From GCA-2794515 sp033763335 (lineage in GTDB: Bacteria > Chloroflexota > Anaerolineae > Aggregatilineales > Phototrophicaceae), in the NCBI GenBank assembly GCA_033763335.1, contig JANRKU010000008.1, forward strand, positions 124,001-188,000: a stretch of 64,000 nt of DNA, in the 5' to 3' direction. The notes below the pieces were generated by a model. The model saw only the letters and a list, made by a program, of their open reading frames with translations, made no database searches and was not told where the DNA came from. Shown in pieces: positions 1-8,471 of this stretch (within the stretch, counting starts at the first letter, position 1; every line of letters begins with the position of its first letter). The translations under genes were made by a program, and so were the position numbers.

Positions 1-2055
1 ATCGCCCAAAATCAGGCGGAATTGGCGCAATTGCTCCAAACCTATGATGCACAAAAAATTCCACCTAAAAAAGTACAATGGGTAAAAAAGAGCAAAAATC
101 GGGCTGGTGAACGCGAAATTGTTGTATTGCGGGCGCAAATTGGGGCGGCGCTTGCCACATTTGCCACAATCGTCGTTGCACTCGCCTTCTTTGCCATTAG
201 CAATAGCCCCGATATCCAATTGGTGTTATTTGGCGCGTCTCCAACCCCACGCCTGCCAACATCCACGCCGACGAATACACCGACCAATACACCGGGGTTT
301 ACCCCCACACCATCACCGACCAAAGATTTTACGGTAGAACCGACTTTTACCCCATCATTAACCCCTGCTGACCCATTGGTGTTGGTGGCGTGGCCCACAG
401 GCGTTGAAGAACGCACACCCTTGCCCAGCCCTGTTTATTTATCGGTGCAATTGAATAGCCCGCTCTCAACAGCCGTTATCGCACTCCAAAAAAATGAACC
501 TGATGTGGCATTGCCACTCGCCGCCACCGAACAGGCACGGTTAGGCAATTTGTTTAATCCATATCCCGCCTATTTGCAAGCAATTGCCTATGTGCAGAAT
601 AATGAACCCGATTCTGCTATCGCCATTTTGGAAGAGGCAGAAACACGCCTCAACGATACCCAGAGTTCGAGCGCCGTCTCGCGGGATGATGCCCGTCAAT
701 ATGCCCCGCTCATCAATTTGGGATTTGCGCGGGTATTTCTCCAACAAGCCAAAAACGCCCAAGCACGCGGATTGACGGGCGAAGTTGCGCGGTTGGTGGC
801 ACTCATCAAAGAACGGTCAGAAGCCATTTTGATTGATTTCCCCACGTTTATCGAAGCCTATATCACCTTATCAGAAGCCTTTATGCTGGAGCGCGATTAT
901 AGTGAAGCCATTGCTCGTCTTTCTGAGGCACAACAAGTTCAGGGATTAGAGGCAAATGTCGGGCTGGTCATCCAAAAGGGTGAGGTCTATTTGGCACAAG
1001 CCAGACGATTGGCATTAGAAGGCAATGCGTCTGGGTCTCGTACCGCTTTTGATTTGGCAGAATATCAGGGCTATTTGGCGACCTATCTCAATCCATTTAT
1101 TGAGCGTGGGCATGGCATACGTATTGAGGCGGCTATCGCACTGGGCGACCCCGGACGCGCTGTGATTTATAGCCAAGAATATTTATTTTACCTCCGCAAT
1201 AGCGCAGAAGCCTTTCGTCAATTGGGGAATGCGCGTGAGGCAGAAGGCAATGCTGACCTCGCATTGAGTGTTTATGATATTGCCCTAGAAACAGGTGGGA
1301 AACGTGATGTGGTGGCAGATATTTACCTGTCACGGGCGCAATTGTATATCAACGAAGGACGTTTTGCCGCCGCATTAGCCGATTTGAATAATTCGCTGGA
1401 ATTGCGCGATGATATTACGGTGCGCGTCCAACGGATGCGGATGGCGTATGCCGCAGGTGATTACGAAACCGTAGAAACCGATTCGGCATTATTACTCGGT
1501 TCTGGTGCGATTAGTGATAGCGAAGTGAATCTTTATTTGGCGCGGATATTGATAGACCGCGCAGACCCCACTGATACCGATACCTATTCTACCGCGTTGG
1601 GATTGCTCAATCGGGTGACGACAGAAATCCCTGCCGAGTTGCTCCCTGTGGCAGATGAATATCGGGCGCGGGCGCATTTTGTACTCGGCAATTTGAGCGA
1701 TGCGCTCACCAGCATTAATCGGTCATTGGATGTCTTGCAAACAGGGTCACGGCGCTATTTGCGCGGTCTGGTTTTTGATGCACAGGGCAATTTTGCCGAT
1801 GCGCTCAATGATTACGAGTGGTTACTCACATGGGATGAGGTGTTCGATTATCCCTTCATGGAGGATGTGGTGACGCGGATACAAGTTATTCAAACCACAT
1901 ACGCACAAGCCACCGCCACTGCCCAAACTGCCACCCAAACCGTATTGGATGCTACGGCGACCATCAGCGCAGACCGTACCGCCACCGCAGAATTTATCGC
2001 TACCAGCACAGCCAGCGCCATAACACCGACACCAACCGCTACAGAACAACCATGA
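1..2055 (+). CDS. Membrane-anchored TPR protein, 5' end outside the window
   Basis: The reading frame is open from base 1, so the true start lies upstream; the TTG at 22 is probably internal. From that point there is a charged cytoplasmic stretch, one membrane helix at about residues 40-62, then a Thr/Pro-rich linker of about 60 residues that places the rest outside the membrane. About 450 residues of helical TPR-like repeats follow, and the tail is rich in Ala and Thr. This layout suggests an extracytoplasmic scaffold rather than an enzyme. The exact partner is unknown. Function is inferred only from architecture; TPR repeats are divergent and were judged by eye. Confidence 0.8.
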   Translation: MAQNQAELAQLLQTYDAQKIPPKKVQWVKKSKNRAGEREIVVLRAQIGAALATFATIVVALAFFAISNSPDIQLVLFGASPTPRLPTSTPTNTPTNTPGFTPTPSPTKDFTVEPTFTPSLTPADPLVLVAWPTGVEERTPLPSPVYLSVQLNSPLSTAVIALQKNEPDVALPLAATEQARLGNLFNPYPAYLQAIAYVQNNEPDSAIAILEEAETRLNDTQSSSAVSRDDARQYAPLINLGFARVFLQQAKNAQARGLTGEVARLVALIKERSEAILIDFPTFIEAYITLSEAFMLERDYSEAIARLSEAQQVQGLEANVGLVIQKGEVYLAQARRLALEGNASGSRTAFDLAEYQGYLATYLNPFIERGHGIRIEAAIALGDPGRAVIYSQEYLFYLRNSAEAFRQLGNAREAEGNADLALSVYDIALETGGKRDVVADIYLSRAQLYINEGRFAAALADLNNSLELRDDITVRVQRMRMAYAAGDYETVETDSALLLGSGAISDSEVNLYLARILIDRADPTDTDTYSTALGLLNRVTTEIPAELLPVADEYRARAHFVLGNLSDALTSINRSLDVLQTGSRRYLRGLVFDAQGNFADALNDYEWLLTWDEVFDYPFMEDVVTRIQVIQTTYAQATATAQTATQTVLDATATISADRTATAEFIATSTASAITPTPTATEQP

Positions 2056-2109
2056 CGTAATGGCGTGTAGGGCGCATATAAATGGCGTTTAGAAAATAAA
2101 GATGAAATG

Positions 2110-2139
2110 TGTAATGGCGCAACATGTTGCGCCATTACA
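2110..2139. repeat. 30-bp perfect palindrome
   Basis: The core GGCGCAACATGTTGCGCC is flanked by TGTAAT and ATTACA, giving a perfect loopless palindrome. It lies in the gap between the TPR protein and the aldolase. It belongs with the palindromes at 3435, 25847, 35061 and 53243, which share GTA/TAC-like ends and a self-complementary core. It could act as a cruciform, an RNA hairpin or a protein-binding site. Confidence 0.85.
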
Positions 2140-2274
2140 AAAAAACGACCTGTTTTAGGGATTTGCTATGTTGAATATGCCATTTAGCCTATAGAATTGG
2201 TGTTGATTCTCATTTGCCCCTCATGTCTCTATCGGGTAAAATAAATGCGTTATTCAGTTGAAAGGACAGCAGTC

Positions 2275-3405
2275 ATGCTTAAAGAACGGTCTAAATCCAA
2301 AAGCAAAAGCAAATTCCCCAAGCCAAAACTCACCTATACGATTGATAAAATCGAAGAGGCACTCGGCGACAAAGCCGATTATTTCCTCAATCATAAAAGC
2401 ACCACCATCCCCAAAGAGCATATGTATTTGCCCTCATCCGATTTTATAGATAACTTCTATACACAAACTGACCGCAATCCCCAAGTTTTGCGGAGTTTGG
2501 CGCAGATGTTTGGTCATGGACGGTTGGCAAATACGGGTTATTTGTCTATTTTGCCGGTAGACCAAGGCATTGAACATTCGGCGGGTGCATCATTTGCCCC
2601 CAACCCCACTTATTTTGACCCTGCATCCATTGTTGAACTCGCCATCGAAGGCGGTTGTAACGCGGTTGCGTCTACTTTTGGCGTGTTGGGCGCTGTGGCA
2701 CGTAAATATGCCCATAGAATCCCCTTCATGGTCAAAATCAATCACAATGAATTGCTCACCTACCCCAACAAAGCCGACCAAATCATGTTTGGGACAATCA
2801 AAGAAGCATGGAATATGGGTGCTGTCGCTGTCGGTGCAACGGTTTATTTTGGTAGCCCAGAAAGTGGTCGCCAATTGGTAGAAGTCGCACAAGCCTTCGC
2901 CTATGCTCATGAATTGGGTATGGCAACCGTTTTGTGGTGCTATATGCGTAATTCCAGCTTCAAGGTTGGCGGTGTCAATCACGAAACATCCACGGACATA
3001 TCCAGCCAAGCCAATCACTTGGGTGCGACCATCCAAGCCGACATCCTCAAACAAAAATTGCCCGTGAGCAATGGTGGTTTTAAGGCATTGAATACAGGCG
3101 GGTCATCTTATGGTAAATTGGATGACCGCATCTATACCCATTTGACCAGCGACCATCCTATTGACCTGACCCGCTATCAAGTGGCGAATGGCTATATGGG
3201 ACGCATCGGGCTGATTAGCTCTGGTGGTGCCAGTGGCGATAATGACTTTGCAGAAGCCATTCAAACCGCCGTCATCAACAAACGCGCAGGCGGGACAGGT
3301 CTTATCTCTGGACGTAAGGCGTTCCAACGCCCGATGGCAGAAGGCGCGGCATTGCTCCAAGCCATCCAAGATGTGTATTTGTGCGATGATGTGACCATTG
3401 CGTAA
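2275..3405 (+). CDS. fbaB: Class I fructose-bisphosphate aldolase (FbaB/DhnA type)
   Basis: This 376-residue protein should cleave fructose 1,6-bisphosphate to dihydroxyacetone phosphate and glyceraldehyde 3-phosphate through a Schiff base, without a metal, in the cytoplasm. The match is to the archaeal-type (DhnA/FbaB) family: ILPVDQGIEHSAG near residue 95, the GG/VASTFG strand, a KINHNE segment, and ADILKQKLP, which holds the likely Schiff-base lysine. The start at 2275 is preferred to the in-frame ATG at 2245 because AAAGGA at 2261-2266 sits 8 bases before it. It has about 35 extra N-terminal residues, rich in Lys and Ser at the very start. It is flanked by intergenic palindromes and looks monocistronic. 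Confidence 0.93.
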   Translation: MLKERSKSKSKSKFPKPKLTYTIDKIEEALGDKADYFLNHKSTTIPKEHMYLPSSDFIDNFYTQTDRNPQVLRSLAQMFGHGRLANTGYLSILPVDQGIEHSAGASFAPNPTYFDPASIVELAIEGGCNAVASTFGVLGAVARKYAHRIPFMVKINHNELLTYPNKADQIMFGTIKEAWNMGAVAVGATVYFGSPESGRQLVEVAQAFAYAHELGMATVLWCYMRNSSFKVGGVNHETSTDISSQANHLGATIQADILKQKLPVSNGGFKALNTGGSSYGKLDDRIYTHLTSDHPIDLTRYQVANGYMGRIGLISSGGASGDNDFAEAIQTAVINKRAGGTGLISGRKAFQRPMAEGAALLQAIQDVYLCDDVTIA

Positions 3406-3434
3406 TTTTTGATATTTCCGTGTATGTTATTGTA

Positions 3435-3462
3435 GTAGGGGCTTGCCATGGCAAGCCCTTAC
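3435..3462. repeat. Loopless palindrome (GTA...TAC family)
   Basis: GGGCTTGCCATGGCAAGCCC at 3439-3458 is a perfect 20-bp palindrome, with GTAG before it and TTAC after it. It belongs to the same structural family as the palindrome at 2110, but the core sequence differs. It sits just after the aldolase gene. Confidence 0.8.
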
Positions 3463-3500
3463 GTTAAGTCCCTACCATACACACCTAAATAAATAGGAAT

Positions 3501-3540
3501 TGTAGGGGCGGACTAGCGTTAGCGTATGTCCGCCCTTATA
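3501..3540. repeat. Single-hairpin member of the covarying intergenic element
   Basis: GGGCGGAC pairs with GTCCGCCC. Between them lie the conserved internal-loop pieces TA and GTAT around a small GC/GC apical stem with a GTTA loop. The element at 43383 is nearly identical. The paired-hairpin elements at 4339, 24655 and 61728 share the same plan. Confidence 0.8.
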
Positions 3541-3572
3541 CATTACCCATAGATAGCGAGAAAGAAAGCCGA

Positions 3573-4319
3573 ATGAGTGACAATTCAGACCCACGCGCAC
3601 ACTATACCCGCGAATATTTTGAAAAATGGAATTATTCCGATAGAGGCTTAGGGCGCTTTAGCATGTATTGGTTTGCACGGCGCTATTATGCCAGCCTACT
3701 CCGCCGATATGCCCCGCGTGATGGTGGCAAATTATTGGAATTGGGGTGTGGATTGGGGCATCTGCTCGGATTGCTACAAGACGATTTTGCTTGCATCGGT
3801 ATTGACCTGATTGACTATAGCATTGAGCAGACCAAAATCAACGCGCCCAAAGCCGAAGCCTATCAGATGGATGTATCGGATATTGGGCAATTTGAGGCGG
3901 GGACATTTAGTGCGGTGGTGGCGTTGCATTTGGTGGAGCATCTACCAGACCCACAAGCCACCATTCGGCAAGTGTATGACCTACTCAAACCCAATGGTGT
4001 GTTTTTATTCGCCACACCCCACCCTGAATATAGCTTTCGGCGGTATAAAGACCGCGAAAATGATGCCATCGGCAAAGATAAAACACATATCAATTGCCAA
4101 GTGCCATCGGTATGGAAGCAATGGTCAGAAGAAGCGGGATTTGTCGTCAAAAAGCAATTTGGCGATGGGCTATGGGATGTCCCCTATTTCCCTATCATCC
4201 CCAAAGTGGTGCAATTTGGCATGTTTGGATTGCCCGCCTTCGCCCAAGTGGTCACACGCACCACATGGACACCCCTTTCGATGGGTGTGAATCAGATTAA
4301 TATCGTGGTGAAAAAATGA
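3573..4319 (+). CDS. Class I SAM-dependent methyltransferase
   Basis: This 248-residue soluble protein has the Rossmann methyltransferase signature: motif I LLELGCGLGHL near residue 52, an acidic residue after the next strand (GIDLIDYS), and post-motif segments AVVALHLVEHL and LLKPNGVFLFATPHPEYS. This pattern is common to UbiE/COQ5-like and Methyltransf_11 proteins. The substrate cannot be read from the sequence. GAAAG lies before the ATG. The gene stands alone between two hairpin elements, so context gives no hint of pathway. Confidence 0.85.
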   Translation: MSDNSDPRAHYTREYFEKWNYSDRGLGRFSMYWFARRYYASLLRRYAPRDGGKLLELGCGLGHLLGLLQDDFACIGIDLIDYSIEQTKINAPKAEAYQMDVSDIGQFEAGTFSAVVALHLVEHLPDPQATIRQVYDLLKPNGVFLFATPHPEYSFRRYKDRENDAIGKDKTHINCQVPSVWKQWSEEAGFVVKKQFGDGLWDVPYFPIIPKVVQFGMFGLPAFAQVVTRTTWTPLSMGVNQINIVVKK

Positions 4320-4338
4320 TAATTCGTTGTGTATATAG

Positions 4339-4439
4339 TGTGGCGGACATACGAATCTGACGATTCTAGTCCGCCATTACATCTTCAAACTGGGGTATAT
4401 GTAATGGCGGATTAGCGCAAAGCGCGTATGTCCGCCACA
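4339..4439. repeat. Paired-hairpin intergenic element, copy 1
   Basis: A 101-bp element with outer inverted ends TGTGGCGGACATACG and its complement. Each half folds as GGCGGAC or GGCGGAT paired with GTCCGCC, with apical stems GAATC/GATTC in the left half and GCGC/GCGC in the right half. Between the halves, CCGCCATTACAT and ATGTAATGGCGG form a third inverted repeat. It fills the gap between the convergent methyltransferase and KAP genes. See copies at 24655 and 61728. Confidence 0.88.
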
Positions 4440-4449
4440 GCATCCAATA

Positions 4450-6540
4450 TCATCCTAAAAATTGCTTCTGCACCGTATCCACGAATACCCGCGCAATGGC
4501 AGATTCTTGCCCAGTAAATTTATTATCGGCTTGCATCGCTTTGGTGCGTTCCATCAACGCCTTTAGTGACATATAGTGTTCAATATCATCACTGATAATC
4601 ACTTCGCCATTGGGGAGCGTTGTCATGAATTGGCGGATAAAATATGCCATCTGCTTGGGTGTTTCGAGCATGGTATTGAGCCATGCTTGAGCCGATTCTG
4701 GCGCGATTTTTAGCCACATAAACACAACATCCAAAAAGTCGCGGGTTTCGACAAAATCGGGTGCTGTGACTACTTTTTCAATTTTGGCAATCACCCATGG
4801 GTGCAGTCGTGGCAAGTCATCGGCTGTTACCACCCTATCCCGTTCATCAATAAAGCCCACATAGCCATATTTGCCATTCAGTTGACCAATGGTGAATATC
4901 AAGGTGAGTGGGACAAGATTTGCCCCGCCATTTTTTAGCCCTGTCTCAATTATATTGACGTGACTATTGGGGTCGGTACGGCGTAGTAGCTTGAGGAGCA
5001 ATTGCACCAATTCTGCCCGATTTGAATCGTAGCGCCGATATGCCACAGGTGGCTCCAGGTTGATGAGCGAATCGCCAATATCCAAAAAGGCTTCTATCAT
5101 GGGGCGTAAATTGCTCATGGGGACATGTTGCACATTGTCGCGTAATTTGCGGAGCAATGCACCCACTCGTGGCGGATTTTGGTGGGCAAAGGCGACCAGC
5201 ATATCCCCCATCCGCTTTTTATCTTCACCCGCAGAGAGCAAAATGTTGAGTTCAATCTGCGAGAGGGTGTTATTGAGGATGGAGAAGCGGAAATAGTTGT
5301 CAAAACATTCTGGCGCACAAATCCGTTTTTGTTCACGCCAAATTCGCTCGCTGGATGGCGCATAATCGGCGGTGAATTTGGGGAATAATCCCACCAAAAT
5401 ACGGCGAAGCAATTCGTCATTTTCTGGGAATTGATTCACCATCAATTCCAAAAATTGTTTATGAGCGGGTTGTGCTATGCTACCCGTCAGCAACAATTTA
5501 TTTCTGCGAATCACCTCATACGCCTCTGGGACGAATACCCGCAATGCTTCGATGGTGACAAAATCGGGTGGATAGACCATGCTCTTGACGGCGGGAAAGG
5601 TCACACTGATGGTGTTGATAATCCGCAAAACATCGCGTGGGGTATTGATAAATTCATGGACATCGCCTAAATAATTGACTTTGCCAAAAAGGGAGACATC
5701 AAATAAATCGCGCTCTGGTGTTTCGCCAATGAGTTTATCTACTTGTTCAGACATCAACCGCAACATCTCGGCATGGTCGGTGAGGGGGAGCGCAAAACCG
5801 ACCTCGACAATTTTTTCGAGATATTCGTCCGCAGGATAACCCAATGCTGTGCCTAATGAATTTAGGACAATATCGCGGTCAAATGCTAAGAGGTAAATCA
5901 CATTGGGAAAATCGGCAATGGCTTTGATGGCGGTGAATAATTGGCGAATTTCCTCGCCCATTAGACGGTCTATGTCGTCAATGACCACCAAAATGCGCTG
6001 TTTTTGTTTGCGTAGTCGGTCTGCGATTTGCTTTTTGATGGCAACCACATCATCAGTAACGGCAGGCAAATTGCCCGCAATTGTGCCTGTCACACGAATA
6101 GGGCGGATGGGCGTTTTAGAGACAATTCGCCCCAATTCACGCATGAGGTCTAACCCTGCATATACCCGTTGTTCGAGTTTATTGCGGAGCGAAATTTGCA
6201 CCTGCTCAAAAAAGATGCGGATGAGGTTTTCATGACCAGAAAACCACCACGGGTTAAATCGGACGATAATTGGACGGTCTTCTATGGCGAGTTTTTCCAG
6301 ATGATGGAGCGTAAATTCCACGAGGGTGGTTTTGCCTGCGCCCCATGGTCCATAAATTGCCATCACTAATCCCTCTGGGGGCATCATCGCCTCAATGCTT
6401 TTGGCGAGCATGGTGGCAAAGCTATCATAATTCAGTAGGTCATGGGTGGGGTCGGTGAGGGGTTTATCGGCTTGGAGTGAGTGCGGCTCATCACCAAGTG
6501 GTATATCTGTTTCAAAATCATCTGTGGGTGGTTGGGACAT
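4450..6540 (-). CDS. KAP-family P-loop NTPase
   Basis: This 696-residue protein has Walker A GPWGAGKTT at residues 64-72 and Walker B RILVVIDDIDRL at about 182-193, with the KAP-typical FNPWWFSGHENLI segment at about 95-107. KAP NTPases (named after Kidins220/ARMS and PifA) often carry membrane helices between these motifs. None is visible here, so this looks like a soluble form. Some KAP proteins act in phage exclusion, but no partner defence gene is next to it. An AGGAGG lies 6 bases before the ATG. The tRNA-Sec gene lies just upstream on the same strand. The large C-terminal part is unassigned. Confidence 0.85.
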   Translation of the reverse strand: MSQPPTDDFETDIPLGDEPHSLQADKPLTDPTHDLLNYDSFATMLAKSIEAMMPPEGLVMAIYGPWGAGKTTLVEFTLHHLEKLAIEDRPIIVRFNPWWFSGHENLIRIFFEQVQISLRNKLEQRVYAGLDLMRELGRIVSKTPIRPIRVTGTIAGNLPAVTDDVVAIKKQIADRLRKQKQRILVVIDDIDRLMGEEIRQLFTAIKAIADFPNVIYLLAFDRDIVLNSLGTALGYPADEYLEKIVEVGFALPLTDHAEMLRLMSEQVDKLIGETPERDLFDVSLFGKVNYLGDVHEFINTPRDVLRIINTISVTFPAVKSMVYPPDFVTIEALRVFVPEAYEVIRRNKLLLTGSIAQPAHKQFLELMVNQFPENDELLRRILVGLFPKFTADYAPSSERIWREQKRICAPECFDNYFRFSILNNTLSQIELNILLSAGEDKKRMGDMLVAFAHQNPPRVGALLRKLRDNVQHVPMSNLRPMIEAFLDIGDSLINLEPPVAYRRYDSNRAELVQLLLKLLRRTDPNSHVNIIETGLKNGGANLVPLTLIFTIGQLNGKYGYVGFIDERDRVVTADDLPRLHPWVIAKIEKVVTAPDFVETRDFLDVVFMWLKIAPESAQAWLNTMLETPKQMAYFIRQFMTTLPNGEVIISDDIEHYMSLKALMERTKAMQADNKFTGQESAIARVFVDTVQKQFLG

Positions 6541-6566
6541 GAATGCCTCCTAAAATTGTGCAAAGA

Positions 6567-6661
6567 CGGGAGCGGATGGGAGTCGAACCCACCGTAGCCT
6601 GCATAAACAGCCTACCATCAATTTTGAAGACTGTGGCATCCACCGGGACACAACCACTCCC
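6567..6661 (-). tRNA. selC: tRNA-Sec (anticodon TCA)
   Basis: The minus strand folds as a bacterial selenocysteine tRNA of 95 nt. It has an 8-bp acceptor stem (GGGAGTGG/CCGCTCCC), a 6-bp D stem (GTGTCC/GGATGC) with a 4-nt loop, and anticodon loop CTTCAAA with TCA at 6627-6625. A long variable arm follows, then a 5-bp T stem closed by a G-U pair around TTCGACT. The 8+5 geometry and UCA anticodon are diagnostic. The anticodon stem carries a mismatch or bulge at its base. No CCA is encoded; the discriminator is G. It implies UGA decoding as selenocysteine, so selA, selB and selD should be elsewhere in the genome. Confidence 0.94.
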
Positions 6662-6708
6662 ACCATCAGTTATAGCACAATTTTATGTCATGTCCTAGTC
6701 ATCACAAT

Positions 6709-6730
6709 AAAAACCCCTCATAGTGAGGGG
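6709..6730 (-). terminator. Rho-independent terminator of the DUF427 gene
   Basis: Read on the minus strand, a 7-bp stem CCCCTCA/TGAGGGG with a 3-nt loop is followed by TTTTTATT. It lies downstream of the DUF427 gene and ahead of the tRNA-Sec gene. Confidence 0.8.
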
Positions 6731-6761
6731 AATTTACGCATCAAGTTAAACCATTCATGGG

Positions 6762-6795
6762 ATGTGGGCGCAACAGGTTGCGTCCTTGCCCACAT
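6762..6795. repeat. Imperfect intergenic hairpin
   Basis: ATGTGGGC pairs with GCCCACAT around an inner CGCAAC/GTTGCG stem. It resembles the loopless palindromes but has unpaired bases on one side. It lies between the DUF427 stop and its terminator. Confidence 0.6.
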
Positions 6796-6803
6796 GCCTA
6801 AGA

Positions 6804-7088
6804 TTAGTCGGTGACAACAACACCCTTCCAAAATGCGACACGCCCGGTCACATGTTTAGCGGCTTCTTTGGGGGTTGGATAATACCACGCGGCATCGGGA
6901 TTGGTTTTGCCATCTACTTCTACTGTGTAATAGCTCGCCAGCCCCTTCCATGGGCAGGTGGTATGGGTTTCGCTGGTCTTAAAATATTCCATGTTGACAG
7001 ATTCTGCGGGAAAATAGTGATTGCCTTCTACGATGATAGTCTGATTGCTCTCTGCCAATACAACGCCGTTCCAAGTTGCTTTTGCCAT
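6804..7088 (-). CDS. DUF427 domain protein
   Basis: This 94-residue protein is a single DUF427 domain: MAKATWNGVVLAES, then NHYFPAESVN, then a TTCPWKGLASYY core, and ending GRVAFWKGV. The family is widespread and its biochemical role is not settled. AGGAG lies about 10 bases before the ATG, and a minus-strand terminator follows at 6709-6730, so it is probably transcribed alone. Confidence 0.9.
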   Translation of the reverse strand: MAKATWNGVVLAESNQTIIVEGNHYFPAESVNMEYFKTSETHTTCPWKGLASYYTVEVDGKTNPDAAWYYPTPKEAAKHVTGRVAFWKGVVVTD

Positions 7089-7276
7089 AAATCCATATCT
7101 CCTATTTAAGTTTCTATCTAACTTATAGAAGGGCTTACATCGCGCTTTCTTACAAGACCTATATTGAGCAGGTGATATATCTACATGCCAATTGAATCGT
7201 GGGGCATGACAGGTTATGCCCCATCTACTACAATAACCCCAAAAGATTTTTATCCAACAATAAGGAGTATTTTTTG

Positions 7277-8056
7277 ATGACCACTTATGAAACCATCCTC
7301 ACCGAAATCCCTGTGGCGGGTGTCGCGCTCATCCGCATGAACCGCCCACAAGCCCTTAATGCGCTCAATAGTCAGATTACAGGCGAAATTTTTAGTGCGA
7401 TGGATGTCTTTGACCGTGACCCCTCTATTGGCTGTATTATTTTAACGGGGAGTGACCGCGTTTTTGCGGCAGGGGCAGATATTAAGCAAATGCTCGATAC
7501 CACCGCCGTCACTATGATGTCTGGGGGCGATTTTACCGATTGGGGGCGTATGCTCAATGTTGGCAAGCCCATTATCGGCGCAGTCAGTGGTTTTGCACTC
7601 GGCGGTGGATGCGAAATCGCCATGATGTGTGACATGATTATCGCCTCAGAAACGGCTCAATTTGGACAACCAGAAATCAATTTGGGTATTTTGCCCGGTG
7701 CTGGTGGAACACAACGCCTCACCCGCGCTGTTGGCAAAGCGATTGCGATGGAAATGTGCCTCACAGACCGCCGTTTGAGCGCCGATGAAGCCAAACACTA
7801 CGGATTGGTCAACGCCGTTTACCCCGTAGAGGTTTATCTGGCAGAGGCGATTAAATTGGCACAAAAAGTCGCTTCTATGTCACAAGTTGCCACACGCCTC
7901 ACCAAAGATGCCATCAACAAAGCCTTTGAATTGAGCCTGAATGAAGGGCTTAATTATGAGAAGCGCAATTTTTATTTGCTCTTTGGCACAGAAGACCGCA
8001 CAGAAGGTATGAGTGCCTTTGTCGAAAAACGCAAGCCAACATGGAAGCATAAATAA
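7277..8056 (+). CDS. Enoyl-CoA hydratase/isomerase (crotonase family)
   Basis: This 259-residue cytoplasmic protein is a standard-length crotonase. The oxyanion-hole segment AAGADIKQM is at about 65-75. Both catalytic glutamates are in place, in ALGGGCEIAMMCD and FGQPEINLGILPGAGGTQ, so hydration of 2-enoyl-CoA is likely. The C-terminal helices match hydratases of beta-oxidation. The start at 7277 has TAAGGAG 9 bases upstream; the frame also extends back to 7199, but without a ribosome site. No other fatty-acid genes are adjacent, so the exact substrate is open. Confidence 0.92.
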   Translation: MTTYETILTEIPVAGVALIRMNRPQALNALNSQITGEIFSAMDVFDRDPSIGCIILTGSDRVFAAGADIKQMLDTTAVTMMSGGDFTDWGRMLNVGKPIIGAVSGFALGGGCEIAMMCDMIIASETAQFGQPEINLGILPGAGGTQRLTRAVGKAIAMEMCLTDRRLSADEAKHYGLVNAVYPVEVYLAEAIKLAQKVASMSQVATRLTKDAINKAFELSLNEGLNYEKRNFYLLFGTEDRTEGMSAFVEKRKPTWKHK

Positions 8057-8067
8057 AGAATTGATTT

Positions 8068-8095
8068 GTGAGGATGTTGGCGATGCCATCCTCAC
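8068..8095. repeat. Hairpin after the enoyl-CoA hydratase gene
   Basis: GTGAGGATG pairs perfectly with CATCCTCAC around a 10-nt loop, 11 bases after the stop codon. There is no T run on the plus strand, so it may protect the 3' end of the mRNA rather than terminate. Confidence 0.6.
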
Positions 8096-8230
8096 GCCCC
8101 GTTCATTGTGTAATAATTCACAAGCATTAACGTTTTGTTAAATATATCCAATCCCTATTGTGTAATTTGCATAATAGGTGTATATTGAAAACATAAGCGA
8201 ATAAACAAGTTCAATAAGGATGAGTAACAC

Positions 8231-8389
8231 ATGTTTAACAACGAATACATCGCCAAAAAAATGCACGAAGACCGTCAACGTGAACTCCGTGGTAACAATC
8301 GTAACATGATTGTTGAAGTTGTGACTGAATATGCCGAAGAACAACGCGAAGATGCACGGCAAACAGAACGCCGTGAAAATCGCGGTTAA
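8231..8389 (+). CDS. Small charged protein, 52 residues
   Basis: The ORF encodes MFNNEYIAKKMHEDRQREL and continues to 52 residues, strongly charged (Arg, Glu, Asp) and probably helical throughout. AAGGA at 8216-8220 lies 10 bases before the ATG, and a strong terminator follows at 8437-8462, so it has its own transcription unit. No membrane segment or cysteine is present. The N-terminal pattern recalls small helical proteins seen in other bacteria, but no function is known to me. Confidence 0.75.
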   Translation: MFNNEYIAKKMHEDRQRELRGNNRNMIVEVVTEYAEEQREDARQTERRENRG

Positions 8390-8436
8390 TTCTTAACTCG
8401 CAATCTCCTCCGTTTTGCAAGTTTCACATATCAAAG

Positions 8437-8462
8437 CACCCCAATAATTGTTGGGGTGTTTT
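8437..8462 (+). terminator. Rho-independent terminator
   Basis: CACCCCAA pairs with TTGGGGTG around a 6-nt loop and is followed by TTTTGATTTT. It ends the transcript of the 52-residue protein. The -10 box of the next gene starts only 10 bases later. Confidence 0.85.
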
Positions 8463-8471
8463 GATTTTCGG

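Noticed and set aside
3501..3540. Calling the hairpin elements transcription terminators
   Set aside because: They lack T runs, and the paired forms are symmetrical in both directions.
4339..4439. Reading the hairpin elements as insertion sequences or MITEs
   Set aside because: They have no transposase, no target-site duplication could be seen, and the variable but paired stems fit a structural element better than simple MITE decay.
6762..7109. ORF of 115 residues on the plus strand over DUF427
   Set aside because: It is antisense to a well-supported DUF427 gene with a ribosome site and terminator.
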